Source: Streptomyces silvae (GTDB taxonomy: Bacteria > Actinomycetota > Actinomycetes > Streptomycetales > Streptomycetaceae). Taken from it: 36,974 bases of DNA. The DNA lies in NCBI RefSeq assembly GCF_016745505.1, contig NZ_JAERUC010000113.1, positions 1 through 36,974 of the forward strand, given 5' to 3'. Within the stretch, counting starts at the first letter, position 1, and every line of letters starts with the position of its first letter. The position numbers and the translations under genes were made by a program. This document shows positions 7,366 to 15,263 of this stretch, piece by piece. Below the pieces are notes generated by a model. That model was not told the DNA's origin, made no database searches, and worked only from the letters and a program-made list of their open reading frames with translations.

Positions 7366-9539
7366 CAGTCACGCCTCCCCACGGTCGCGGGCAGGGCGCC
7401 CGCGAGTGCCTGCGTGCCGTCGTCGACGGGCGCGGGGGTGTACGGCTTGATCTTGGGCGACTCGATCTGGCCGTCCGGCTTGATCTTGGGCAGGGTCTTC
7501 TGGGGCGCGGGCAGCAGCGCCTTCTTGAGGTCCTGCTTGCCGCTCGCGTCGAGCCCGTAGAGCGCGTTGTAGATGTTGCGCACGGCGGGGCCGGACGCTC
7601 CGGAGCCCGTACCACCCTGGGAGATCGTCATGACGATCGAGTAGTCCTTGGTGTACGTGGCGAACCACGAGGTCGTCTGCTTGCCGTAGACCTCGGCCGT
7701 ACCCGTCTTGGCGTGCATCGGGATCTTGTCCTGGGGCCATCCGCCGAACCGCCAGGCGGCGCTGCCCCGGGTCGCGACTCCCGCGAGGGCTTCGTCTATC
7801 TTGTCGCGCGTGTCCGCCTTGAAGGGCAGCTTGCCGTGGGCCTGGGGCGCGATCTCCTGGACGGTCTTTCCGTCGCCGCTGACGATCGCCTTGCCGACGG
7901 TCGGGTCGTACAGGGTGCCGCCGTTGGAGATCGCAGCGTAGATGGTCGCCATCTGGATCGGCGTGACGAGCGTGTCGCCCTGGCCGATCGAGTAGTTGAC
8001 GGAGTCACCGGCGCGCATCTTGTTGCCCTCGATGCAGCCCTCGTACGCGATCTTCTCGACGTACGTGCCGTCCTTCTTGCCCTGCTTGCACCAGGACGCC
8101 TTGTTGGCGTCGTAGAAGTCCTGCTTCCACTGGCGGTCGGGGACGCGGCCGGAGACCTCGTTGGGGAGGTCGATGCCGGTCTCCTTGCCGAGGCCGAACT
8201 GGTGGGCGGTCTTGTAGAACCAGTCCGCCGGGTTCTTCTTCGGCTTGTTGCCGCCGTCCTTCGCCCATTCCTTGTGCGCGAGGCCGTAGTAGACGGTGTC
8301 GCAGGAGACTTCGAGGGCGCGGCCGATGGTGATGCTGCCGTAGCCCTGGGACTCGAAGTTCTTGAAGGTCTGGCCGCCGATGGAGTACGAGCTCGGGCAC
8401 GGGTAGTTGCCGTCGAAGTCGTATCCGGCGTTGACCGCGGCGGTCGAGGAGATGACCTTGAAGATCGAGCCGGGTGCGGCGGTGCCCTGGATGGCGCGGT
8501 TCAGCAGCGGGAAGTTGGACTTCTTGCCGGTGAGCTTCGCGTAGTCCTTGGCGGAGATCCCGCCGATCCAGGCGTTGGGGTCGTACGTCGGCAGGGAGGC
8601 CATCGACACGATGCGGCCGGTCTTGGCCTCCATGACGACGACGGCGCCGGAGTCGGCCTTGTACAGCTCGTTGGTGTTGCGGTCCATCTCCTTGCGGGCC
8701 GTCTCCATCGCCTGGTTCAGCTCGTACTCGGCGACGGCCTGGACCCGGGCGTCGATGGAGGTGACGACGCTGGCGCCGGGCTCGGCCTCGTCGTTCTGCG
8801 CCTGGCCGATGACGCGGCCGAGGTTGTCGACCTCGTACCGGGTGACGCCGGCCTTGCCGCGCAGCTCCTTGTCGTACGTGCGCTCCAGGCCGGAGCGGCC
8901 GACCTGGTCGGAGCGGAGGTACGGCGAGTCGGTGTCCTGGGCCTTGGTGACCTCTTCGTCGGTGACCGGCGAGAGGTAGCCGAGGACCTGGGCGGTGTTG
9001 GCCTTGCCGGGTGCGGCGTAGCGGCGTACGGCGGTGGGTTCGGCGGTGATGCCGGGGAAGTCCTCGGCGCGCTCACGGATCTGGAGGGCCTGCTGCGTGG
9101 TGGCCTCGTCGGTGACCGGGATCGGCTGGTAGGGCGAGCCGTTCCAGCAGGGCTGCGGGGTCTTGGCGTCGCAGAGCCGGACCTTGTCCAGGACGTCCTT
9201 GGGCTTCATGTCCAGGACGCCGGCCAGCCGGGTGAGGACACCGACGCCGTCGTCCTTCATCTTCATCAGCTCGGTGCGGCTCGCGGAGACGACGAGACGC
9301 GTCTCGTTGTCGGCGAGGGGCACGCCGCGCGCGTCGAGGATGGCCCCCCGGACGGCGGGCTGCACGACCTGCTGCACGTGGTTGTTCTTGGCCTCGTCGG
9401 TGTACTCCTGGCCGTTGCGGATCTGGAGGTACCAGAGCCGGCCGCCGAGCGTCAGGAGCAGGGAGAAGACGAGGACCTGGATCACGACGAGACGGATCTG
9501 GACCCGCGGGGTCCGGCCCGTCTCCGGAATGTTGCTCAC
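7365..9539 (-). CDS. mrdA: Penicillin-binding protein 2 (class B transpeptidase)
   Basis: The 724-residue protein crosslinks peptidoglycan with RodA. It has a single N-terminal membrane anchor (about 16-38), a dimerisation/pedestal domain with RGAILDARG at 64, and a transpeptidase domain with the catalytic SxxK as SIFK (Ser358, Lys361), the second motif SCD (412-414; the PBP2 type uses SxD rather than SxN), and KTG (611-613). Extra cysteines (381, 484, 502) lie in the extracytoplasmic part and might form a disulfide. The start is a GTG at 9539. The Pro/Lys-rich C-terminal tail after residue ~670 is typical of actinomycetes. It is followed directly by rodA with overlapping codons; the mreD stop lies 64 bp upstream, with a small hairpin (9576-9590) between them. 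Confidence 0.95.
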   Translation of the reverse strand: MSNIPETGRTPRVQIRLVVIQVLVFSLLLTLGGRLWYLQIRNGQEYTDEAKNNHVQQVVQPAVRGAILDARGVPLADNETRLVVSASRTELMKMKDDGVGVLTRLAGVLDMKPKDVLDKVRLCDAKTPQPCWNGSPYQPIPVTDEATTQQALQIRERAEDFPGITAEPTAVRRYAAPGKANTAQVLGYLSPVTDEEVTKAQDTDSPYLRSDQVGRSGLERTYDKELRGKAGVTRYEVDNLGRVIGQAQNDEAEPGASVVTSIDARVQAVAEYELNQAMETARKEMDRNTNELYKADSGAVVVMEAKTGRIVSMASLPTYDPNAWIGGISAKDYAKLTGKKSNFPLLNRAIQGTAAPGSIFKVISSTAAVNAGYDFDGNYPCPSSYSIGGQTFKNFESQGYGSITIGRALEVSCDTVYYGLAHKEWAKDGGNKPKKNPADWFYKTAHQFGLGKETGIDLPNEVSGRVPDRQWKQDFYDANKASWCKQGKKDGTYVEKIAYEGCIEGNKMRAGDSVNYSIGQGDTLVTPIQMATIYAAISNGGTLYDPTVGKAIVSGDGKTVQEIAPQAHGKLPFKADTRDKIDEALAGVATRGSAAWRFGGWPQDKIPMHAKTGTAEVYGKQTTSWFATYTKDYSIVMTISQGGTGSGASGPAVRNIYNALYGLDASGKQDLKKALLPAPQKTLPKIKPDGQIESPKIKPYTPAPVDDGTQALAGALPATVGRRD

Positions 9540-9603
9540 GGGGTGCCCCCGGTGCTGGTGGGTCGGGCGGGGGTACGGGGGTCGCCCCCGGAAGGAAACA
9601 GCC

Positions 9604-10266
9604 TCACAGCCGCTTGACCCCCTTGATCCTTCCTGCGCGTGAAGCGCGGCTGCGGGCCGCCCTCAGGCGCATCCCGTTCCGCTGGCTGCCGATCCGCAGC
9701 CCGGTGCCGGTGGCCAGCCATCCGGCGGCGACGTCGCCGCTGCCGGAACTGTCGGCCACCGGGTCGTTCTCGGTACGTCTCGCGAGCGCCATGATCAGCG
9801 GGACGGTGAACGGCGCGAGGAGCAGGTCGTACACCGCGGCGGTGAAGAGCAGGCTGCCCAGGCCCACATGGCGGGCGGCCGTGTCGCCGACCAGGGCGCC
9901 GACACCGGCGTACAGCAGGGTCGAGCCGAGTGCCGCGGCGACGACGAAGGCCATCGGGGTGAAGGCCGACTTGAGCTGGCCGATCGAAGGCCGCGCCAGT
10001 CCGGCGAGGTAGCCGACGACGCAGAGGACCAGGGCGTAGCGTCCGGCGGCGTGGTCGGCGGGCGGGGCCAGGTCGGCGAGGAGGCCCGCGCCGAAGCCGA
10101 TCAGGGCGCCGCTGACGTGCCCGTACACGAAGGCGAGTCCGAGGACGACGAGGAGCAGCAGATCGGGGGTGGCCCCGGGGAGCTGGAGGCGGGCGAGGAC
10201 GGACACCTGGATGACGAGGGCGACCACGACCAGGGTGGCGGAGAGCAGCGTCCGGTTGAAGCGCAT
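9604..10266 (-). CDS. mreD: Rod-shape-determining membrane protein MreD
   Basis: The 220-residue protein begins MRFNRTLLSATLVVVALVIQ and has about five membrane helices (6-24, 32-52, 54-66, 78-96, 105-125, 135-155) including GHVSGALIGFGAGLLADL, typical of MreD. It ends in a basic Arg/Ser/Gly-rich cytoplasmic tail of about 50 residues that is longer than in rod-shaped model bacteria. MreD anchors the MreC/PBP2/RodA complex in the membrane. It begins 11 bp after the mreC stop codon, consistent with an operon. The ribosome-binding site is weak (GAG about nine bases upstream), so translation may be coupled to mreC. Confidence 0.9.
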   Translation of the reverse strand: MRFNRTLLSATLVVVALVIQVSVLARLQLPGATPDLLLLVVLGLAFVYGHVSGALIGFGAGLLADLAPPADHAAGRYALVLCVVGYLAGLARPSIGQLKSAFTPMAFVVAAALGSTLLYAGVGALVGDTAARHVGLGSLLFTAAVYDLLLAPFTVPLIMALARRTENDPVADSSGSGDVAAGWLATGTGLRIGSQRNGMRLRAARSRASRAGRIKGVKRL

Positions 10267-10277
10267 GGGGATCAGCT

Positions 10278-11336
10278 CTATTCCTGGTCGTTCGCCGCGT
10301 CGCCGGCTGCCGTGCCGGCGTCGCCGGCGGCGTCCGGGGAGGCGCCGGGGGAAGCGGAGGCGTCGGGTTTCTCGTTGACGTTCCCGACGACCTTCCCCTC
10401 GGCGTCGACGAGGTCGCCGTTGGGCTGGACGGTGACGGTGACGGTCGGGGTGGGCTTGGGCTTCTCCGGCTTCTTGGGCTGCTTCGGCAGGACCATGTCG
10501 CGGGGGTCCTCGCGGGGCGCCTGGACGACGATGCCCACGATGTCGAGCTTGGTGAAGCCGACGAACGGGCGGACGAAGACGGTGCGGGTGAGGTCACCGC
10601 CGGACGGGTCGACGCGGACGACCTCGCCGACCGGCACGCCGGGGACGAAGGGCTTGTCCTTGCTGGAGCCGAAGGTGACCAGCCGGTCGCCCTTCTTCAC
10701 GTCGGCCTTGCCGTTGAGGAACTGGACCGACAGCGGCCGGGAGCCCTGCCCGGTGGCGAAGCCGAGCTCGTCGGTCTTCTCCATCCGGGTGCCGACGGTG
10801 AAGTCGGGGTCGTTGGCCAGCAGGACGGTCGAGGTGTTCGGGCCGACGGTGGTGACCCGGCCGACGAGCCCCTCGCCGTTCAGTACGGTCATGTCGCGCT
10901 TGAGGCCGTCGTTGGCGCCGGCGTCGATGGTGATCGTCCAGGAGAAGCCCTGGGCCGCTCCTATGGCGATGACTTCGGCGGCCTTGATGCCGTACTGGCC
11001 GGCCCCGGCGCTCTTCAGCATGGTGTCCAGCTGACGGACCTTGCTGGTGTTGCGGTCGTCGCTGCCGAGCTTCGTCTTCAGCGCGGCGTTCTCGTGCTCC
11101 AGTGCCGCGATCCGGTCGTGCCGGTCACCGGAGTCCCGTACGGCGCCGATGGCGTTGCCCACCGGGTCCACCGCCGCCGAGACGCCGTTCTCGACCGGTC
11201 CGAAGACCGTGGCGGCGGCCTGCCGGGCTCCGTCCACCGGTGACTCCTCGCCACCGCGGATATCCACCGTGATCAGGGCGAATGCGATGGCGATCAGCAG
11301 CACCAGGAGCAGCCGGCTCTCTCGTGTGTCCCTCAC
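10278..11336 (-). CDS. mreC: Rod-shape-determining protein MreC
   Basis: From a GTG at 11336 the product is 352 residues beginning with VRDTRESRLLLVLLIAIAFA, a positively charged start followed by one membrane helix (8-24). A coiled-coil stretch follows (about 65-105: DRHDRIAALEHENAALKTKL), then the two beta-barrel domains of MreC (about 115-270, including WTITIDAGANDGL and GLVGRVT). The C-terminus is a low-complexity tail of Pro/Lys, TVTVTV and Ala/Gly/Asp segments. MreC is the extracytoplasmic scaffold that binds and activates PBP2. A GAGGAAGG purine run is 14 bases upstream, farther than ideal. The gene is separated from mreB by a 15-bp hairpin. Confidence 0.92.
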   Translation of the reverse strand: MRDTRESRLLLVLLIAIAFALITVDIRGGEESPVDGARQAAATVFGPVENGVSAAVDPVGNAIGAVRDSGDRHDRIAALEHENAALKTKLGSDDRNTSKVRQLDTMLKSAGAGQYGIKAAEVIAIGAAQGFSWTITIDAGANDGLKRDMTVLNGEGLVGRVTTVGPNTSTVLLANDPDFTVGTRMEKTDELGFATGQGSRPLSVQFLNGKADVKKGDRLVTFGSSKDKPFVPGVPVGEVVRVDPSGGDLTRTVFVRPFVGFTKLDIVGIVVQAPREDPRDMVLPKQPKKPEKPKPTPTVTVTVQPNGDLVDAEGKVVGNVNEKPDASASPGASPDAAGDAGTAAGDAANDQE

Positions 11337-11386
11337 GTGCGGCGGCCGTGCCTTCCTCGTCGGAATGTTCGTGCCTGTATACCAAC

Positions 11387-11425
11387 GTTCCGCCGTACGG
11401 GACGGCAGTGCCCGTACGGCGGAAC
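11387..11425 (-). terminator. 15-bp perfect hairpin between mreB and mreC
   Basis: Arms 11387-11401 and 11411-11425 (GTTCCGCCGTACGGG and its complement) pair perfectly over 15 bp around a 9-base loop. It lies 8 bases after the mreB stop codon and about 50 bases before the mreC start. It probably acts as a partial terminator or 3'-end stabiliser that lets mreB be expressed more strongly than mreC and the genes beyond it. Confidence 0.65.
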
Positions 11426-11433
11426 ATCGTGTT

Positions 11434-12453
11434 CTACCGTCGGGGCTGGGCGTCCAGCACCTGCTGGAGCGCCTCGAACTCCTCGACGCACTTCCCGGAA
11501 CCGAGCGCCACCGAGTCCAGCGGGTCCTCGGCGATGTGGATCGGCATGCCCGTCTCGTGGCGCAGCCGCTCGTCGAGTCCGCGCAGGAGCGCGCCGCCAC
11601 CGGTGAGGACGATGCCGCGGTCCATGACGTCGCCCGAGAGCTCCGGCGGGCACTTGTCGAGCGTCGTCTTCACGGCGTCGACGATCGCGTTGACCGGCTC
11701 CTCGATGGCCTTGCGCACCTCGGTCGCGGAGATGACGACGGTCTTGGGCAGGCCCGAGACCAGGTCGCGTCCGCGGATCTCGGTGTGCTCGTCCTTCTCC
11801 ATCTCGAAGGCCGAGCCGATCGTGATCTTGATCTGTTCGGCGGTGCGCTCACCGAGGAGGAGGGAGTACTCCTTCTTGATGTGCTGGATGATCGCGTTGT
11901 CCAGCTCGTCACCGGCGACCCGGATGGACTGGGCAGTGACGATTCCGCCGAGCGAGATCACCGCGACCTCGGTGGTGCCGCCACCGATGTCGACGACCAT
12001 GTTGCCGGTGGCCTCGTGGACCGGCAGACCGGAGCCGATGGCCGCGGCCATGGGCTCCTCGATGATGTGCACCTGGCGCGCGCCGGCCTGCGTGGACGCC
12101 TCGATGACGGCGCGTCGCTCGACCCCTGTGATACCGGAGGGCACACAGACGACGACCCGCGGGCGGGCCAGGTAGCGGCGCTTGTGGATCTTGAGGATGA
12201 AGTAGCGGAGCATGCGCTCCGTGATCTCGAAGTCGGCGATCACGCCGTCCTTCAGGGGCCGCACGGCAACGATGTTGCCCGGCGTGCGGCCGATCATCTT
12301 CTTTGCCTCGGCGCCGACCGCCAGGATTCCGCCGGTATTGGTGTTGATGGCCACGACGGACGGCTCGTTCAGAACGATGCCGCGCCCCCTGACGTACACC
12401 AGCGTGTTGGCAGTCCCGAGGTCGATAGCCATGTCACGGCCGATGAACGACAT
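11434..12453 (-). CDS. mreB: Actin-like cytoskeletal protein MreB
   Basis: The 339-residue protein carries the actin-fold nucleotide motifs: phosphate-1 DLGTANTLVY near the N-terminus, phosphate-2 VVDIGGGTTEVAVIS, and the adenosine motif ILTGGGALLRGLD. It forms filaments on the membrane that organise cell-wall enzymes; in Streptomyces it is mainly involved in spore-wall integrity. I chose the ATG at 12453 (MSFIGRDM) because AAGGGG is placed six bases before it; the in-frame ATG at 12474 lacks such a site. It is the first gene of the mreB-mreC-mreD-mrdA-rodA series and has a 200-bp upstream region with several inverted repeats. Confidence 0.96.
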   Translation of the reverse strand: MSFIGRDMAIDLGTANTLVYVRGRGIVLNEPSVVAINTNTGGILAVGAEAKKMIGRTPGNIVAVRPLKDGVIADFEITERMLRYFILKIHKRRYLARPRVVVCVPSGITGVERRAVIEASTQAGARQVHIIEEPMAAAIGSGLPVHEATGNMVVDIGGGTTEVAVISLGGIVTAQSIRVAGDELDNAIIQHIKKEYSLLLGERTAEQIKITIGSAFEMEKDEHTEIRGRDLVSGLPKTVVISATEVRKAIEEPVNAIVDAVKTTLDKCPPELSGDVMDRGIVLTGGGALLRGLDERLRHETGMPIHIAEDPLDSVALGSGKCVEEFEALQQVLDAQPRR

Positions 12454-12474
12454 TGAGTTCCCCTTGTTCCCCAT

Positions 12475-12687
12475 GAGGATGCGTCGGGCCTTCCCAGAAG
12501 CGAAGAATGGCTTGTTTCAGGTAGGCGAGGGTTGGCGCTGCGGGCGTGGAAGCTTCCATCGTAGTGCCGTATGCACGGACACAGCGCGAGGGTCCTTCGC
12601 CATGGCGAGCGGAACGGCTGCCCGTTCCACCCATGGTGACGTTACGTCGGAGGGATGCGTTCCCGCGAGACGTGACCCTATGCCGAA
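12475..12687 (-). promoter_or_regulatory. mreB upstream region with inverted repeats
   Basis: This non-coding stretch lies between the ndk terminator and mreB and must hold the mreB promoters. It contains a palindrome TGGAAGCTTCCA (12547-12558), a possible -10 TACGAT on the minus strand (12558-12563), a 7-bp stem with a 4-base loop (12611-12628, GGAACGG/CCGTTCC) and an 11-base palindrome GACGTTACGTC (12638-12648). No convincing -35 box is seen, so the exact promoter is uncertain. Confidence 0.4.
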
Positions 12688-12713
12688 GGGCGACCGAATT
12701 ACTTCGGTCGCCC
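12688..12713 (-). terminator. ndk terminator hairpin
   Basis: An 11-bp perfect stem (GGGCGACCGAA with its complement) around a 4-base TTAC loop lies 32 bases after the ndk stop codon. It is a likely intrinsic terminator for leftward transcription, separating ndk from mreB. Confidence 0.75.
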
Positions 12714-12744
12714 AGGTCATGAGCGCTGATTGGCGGAGCCGAAG

Positions 12745-13158
12745 TCAGGAAAGTCCCGGAAAGAACAGCTTCAGTTCTCGCTCTGCGGACTCCTCGGAGT
12801 CCGAGGCGTGGATGAGGTTCTCCCGGGTGATCGTGCCGAAGTCGCCACGGATGGAGCCGGGCGCGGCGGCGATCGGGTCGGTCGGGCCGGCCAGGGCGCG
12901 GATGCCCTCGATGACACGCTCGCCTTCGGCCACCAGAGCGACGACGGGGCCGGACGCCATGAACTCGACGAGCGGCTCGTAGAACGGACGGCCCTTGTGC
13001 TCGCCGTAGTGCTGCTCCAGGGTCGCCTGGTCGAGCGTGCGCAGCTCCAGCGCGGTGATCGTCCATCCGGCCTTGCGTTCGATGCGGCCGACGATCTCGC
13101 CGATCAGCCCACGCCGGACGGCGTCGGGCTTGAGAAGGACGAGGGTGCGCTGAGTCAT
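12745..13158 (-). CDS. ndk: Nucleoside diphosphate kinase
   Basis: The 137-residue protein has the usual length and all Ndk landmarks: TLVLLKPDAVRRGLIGEI at the N-terminus (Lys10 contacts the nucleotide) and the active-site segment ENLIHASDS with the phospho-accepting His117. It transfers the gamma phosphate among nucleoside di- and triphosphates through a phosphohistidine. The ATG at 13158 has GGAG seven bases upstream. It is followed by its own terminator and preceded by an 85-bp gap from the DUF4233 gene, so it is probably expressed both on its own and with upstream genes. Confidence 0.97.
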   Translation of the reverse strand: MTQRTLVLLKPDAVRRGLIGEIVGRIERKAGWTITALELRTLDQATLEQHYGEHKGRPFYEPLVEFMASGPVVALVAEGERVIEGIRALAGPTDPIAAAPGSIRGDFGTITRENLIHASDSEESAERELKLFFPGLS

Positions 13159-13243
13159 GTACGGCTCCTTGCAGACTTCCGGTGCGGGTGAGGGCGAGAT
13201 TACAGGGGTACGCGAACGGCCCTACGGCCGGGTTTACGCTGCG

Positions 13244-13612
13244 TCATCCTTGGGCCGGGGCCTCGGCGCTCTCCTGCGCCTCGGCCTGGGCCGCCCACCG
13301 CGCCTTGGCCTCGTCGATCCGGCGGCCGTAGTGCACCGAGGCCCACCACAGGGCAGCGAAGATCACGCCCAGGATGAACATCATCGGGACGACGAAGCCG
13401 CTGAGCACCAGCAGGATCTGGAGCGCCCAGCCGAGCTGCACACCACCCGGTCGGGTGATCACACCGCAGAGCAGGACGGACAGCAGCATGCCGATGCCGC
13501 AGACCGTCCAGACCGTGGCCATGGACAGGTCGTCGGACTTCATCGCCACGAGGCCGGCGAAACCGATCACGAAGAATTCACCGATCAGCGTCGATGCACA
13601 GAGCGTACGCAC
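13244..13612 (-). CDS. DUF4233 small membrane protein
   Basis: The 122-residue protein has about four hydrophobic helices (about 8-22, 30-50, 58-75, 77-92) and an acidic/Ala-rich cytoplasmic tail (YGRRIDEAKARWAAQAEAQE). It matches DUF4233, a family of unknown function that is typically encoded beside folC in actinobacteria, as here. It starts with GTG at 13612, three bases after the folC stop codon, and its ribosome-binding site (GGAAGG) lies within the end of folC, so it is probably translationally coupled to folC. No function can be read from the sequence. Confidence 0.85.
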   Translation of the reverse strand: MRTLCASTLIGEFFVIGFAGLVAMKSDDLSMATVWTVCGIGMLLSVLLCGVITRPGGVQLGWALQILLVLSGFVVPMMFILGVIFAALWWASVHYGRRIDEAKARWAAQAEAQESAEAPAQG

Positions 13613-13615
13613 AGG

Positions 13616-15139
13616 TCAGCGCCTTCCCAGAAGCAGCCGGGCCTCGCCGACCGTGATCACGGATCCGGTCACCAGGACTCCGGCGCCCGCGTATTCGGCC
13701 TCTTCCTCGGCGAGGGTGATCGCCGCCTCCAGCGCGTCGTCCAGACGCGGCTCGACCTGGACGCGCTCGTTGCCGAAGACCTCGACGGCGACCGCGGCCA
13801 GGGCGTCCGCGTCCATGGAGCGCGGGCTGGAGTTCTGGGTGACGACGATCTCGGCGAAGATCGGCTCGAACGCTTCGAGGAGGCCCCGCACGTCCTTGCC
13901 GTCGCTCGCGCCGACGACCCCGATGAGCCGGGAGAAGCTGAACGCCTCGGAGACACCCTCGGCGGCGGCGAGGGCGCCGGCCGGGTTGTGCGCCGCGTCC
14001 AGCACGACGGTGGGGCTGGACCGTACGACCTCCAGACGGCCCGGCGAGAGCACCGAGAGGAAGGCCTTGCGGACCGCTTCGACGTCGAGGCTGCGGGCCT
14101 GCTCCGCGCCGATGCCGAAGAACGCCTCGACGGCGGCGAGCGCCACCGCCGCGTTGTGCGCCTGGTGCGCCCCGTAGAGCGGCAGGAAGATGTTGTCGTA
14201 CTCGCCGCCGAGGCCCCGCAGGGTCAGCAGCTGGCCGCCGACCGCGATCTCGCGGGAGACGACGCCGAACTCCATACCCTCGCGGGCGACCGTGGCGTCC
14301 ACCTCGACGGCCTTCTTGAGCATGACCTGGGCGGCGTCGACCGGCTGCTGGGCCAGGATCACCGTGGCGTCCTGCTTGATGACGCCGGCCTTCTCCCCCG
14401 CGATCTCCGCGGGGGTGGAGCCGAGGCGGTCGGTGTGGTCCAGCGAGATGGGGGTGACGACGGCGACCGAGGCGTCGATGACGTTCGTCGCGTCCCAGGT
14501 GCCGCCCATGCCGACCTCGACGACCGCGACGTCGACCGGCGCGTCGGCGAAGGCCGCGTACGCCATGCCCGTCAGCACCTCGAAGAAGGAGAGGCGGTAG
14601 GGCTGCTGGGCGTCGACCATCTCGACGTACGGCTTGATGTCGTTGTACGTCTCGATGAAGCGCTCGGCTTCGATCGGGGCGCCGTCCAGGCTGATCCGCT
14701 CGGTGATCGACTGGACGTGCGGGGAGGTGTAGCGGCCGGTGCGCAGCTCGAAGGCTCCCAGCAGGGCCTCGATCATGCGGGCCGTGCTCGTCTTGCCGTT
14801 GGTCCCGGTGATGTGGATCGAGGGGTAGGCGCGCTGGGGCTCGCCCAGCACGTCCATCAGGGCCGCGATACGGGTCACCGAGGGTTCGAGCTTGGTCTCG
14901 CCCCAGCGTCCGGCGAGCTCCTGCTCCACCTCGCGCAGCGCCCGGTCGGTCTCGGGGTCGGAGGGGCGGTCGGGGACCGCCTCGCCCTGGGGCGGACCCG
15001 ACTGGGTGCGCAGCGTCCGGCTCCCGGCCTCGATCACCGCCAGGTCGGGGTCGCGCTGGGTCTCTTCGTCGACGATCTCCGCGAAGGTGTCGTCGGGGTC
15101 GGACGCGTCGTGCCGGTCTGAAGGGCGGGGCTCACTCAC
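13616..15139 (-). CDS. folC: Bifunctional folylpolyglutamate synthase / dihydrofolate synthase
   Basis: The 507-residue ligase adds glutamate to folates (and to dihydropteroate) using ATP. The Mur-ligase-like core begins around residue 65. The P-loop is HITGTNGKTSTARM (about 109-122), followed by YTSPHVQSITERI, the metal/omega-loop region VVEVGMGGTWDATN, SLDHTDRLG, GEKAGVIK, and the second-domain motif VVLDAAHNPAGA. The first ~65 residues are an acidic, probably disordered extension absent from most FolC proteins but common in actinomycetes. The start is GTG at 15139; it lacks a ribosome-binding site but is preceded by a TAGACT -10 element six bases away, so a leaderless mRNA is likely. The DUF4233 gene follows after three bases. 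Confidence 0.95.
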   Translation of the reverse strand: MSEPRPSDRHDASDPDDTFAEIVDEETQRDPDLAVIEAGSRTLRTQSGPPQGEAVPDRPSDPETDRALREVEQELAGRWGETKLEPSVTRIAALMDVLGEPQRAYPSIHITGTNGKTSTARMIEALLGAFELRTGRYTSPHVQSITERISLDGAPIEAERFIETYNDIKPYVEMVDAQQPYRLSFFEVLTGMAYAAFADAPVDVAVVEVGMGGTWDATNVIDASVAVVTPISLDHTDRLGSTPAEIAGEKAGVIKQDATVILAQQPVDAAQVMLKKAVEVDATVAREGMEFGVVSREIAVGGQLLTLRGLGGEYDNIFLPLYGAHQAHNAAVALAAVEAFFGIGAEQARSLDVEAVRKAFLSVLSPGRLEVVRSSPTVVLDAAHNPAGALAAAEGVSEAFSFSRLIGVVGASDGKDVRGLLEAFEPIFAEIVVTQNSSPRSMDADALAAVAVEVFGNERVQVEPRLDDALEAAITLAEEEAEYAGAGVLVTGSVITVGEARLLLGRR

Positions 15140-15145
15140 AGGGCC

Positions 15146-15151
15146 AGTCTA
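15146..15151 (-). promoter_or_regulatory. Predicted -10 box of a leaderless folC promoter
   Basis: TAGACT on the minus strand fits TANNNT and is six bases from the folC GTG. The valS terminator lies just upstream, so folC needs its own promoter here. No clear -35 box is visible. Confidence 0.5.
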
Positions 15152-15211
15152 CGGATGGCCACGGACATCGCGCGCAGCGCCCGCTGCCGCGCTCCCTCCG
15201 GGGCACGGCGA

Positions 15212-15249
15212 AGCCCCCGCACTCCCGGTCGGTCGGGGGCGCGGGGGCT
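15212..15249 (-). terminator. valS terminator
   Basis: The arms AGCCCCCGC (15212-15220) and GCGGGGGCT (15241-15249) pair over 9 bp; the 20-base loop holds a nested CCCG/CGGG hairpin. It starts 14 bases after the valS stop codon. Confidence 0.7.
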
Positions 15250-15263
15250 CCGTGATCAGAGGA

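Noticed and set aside
13616..13820. Possible frame disruption at the folC end near the DUF4233 start
   Set aside because: The 3-base spacing with a ribosome-binding site inside folC is an ordinary coupled gene junction.
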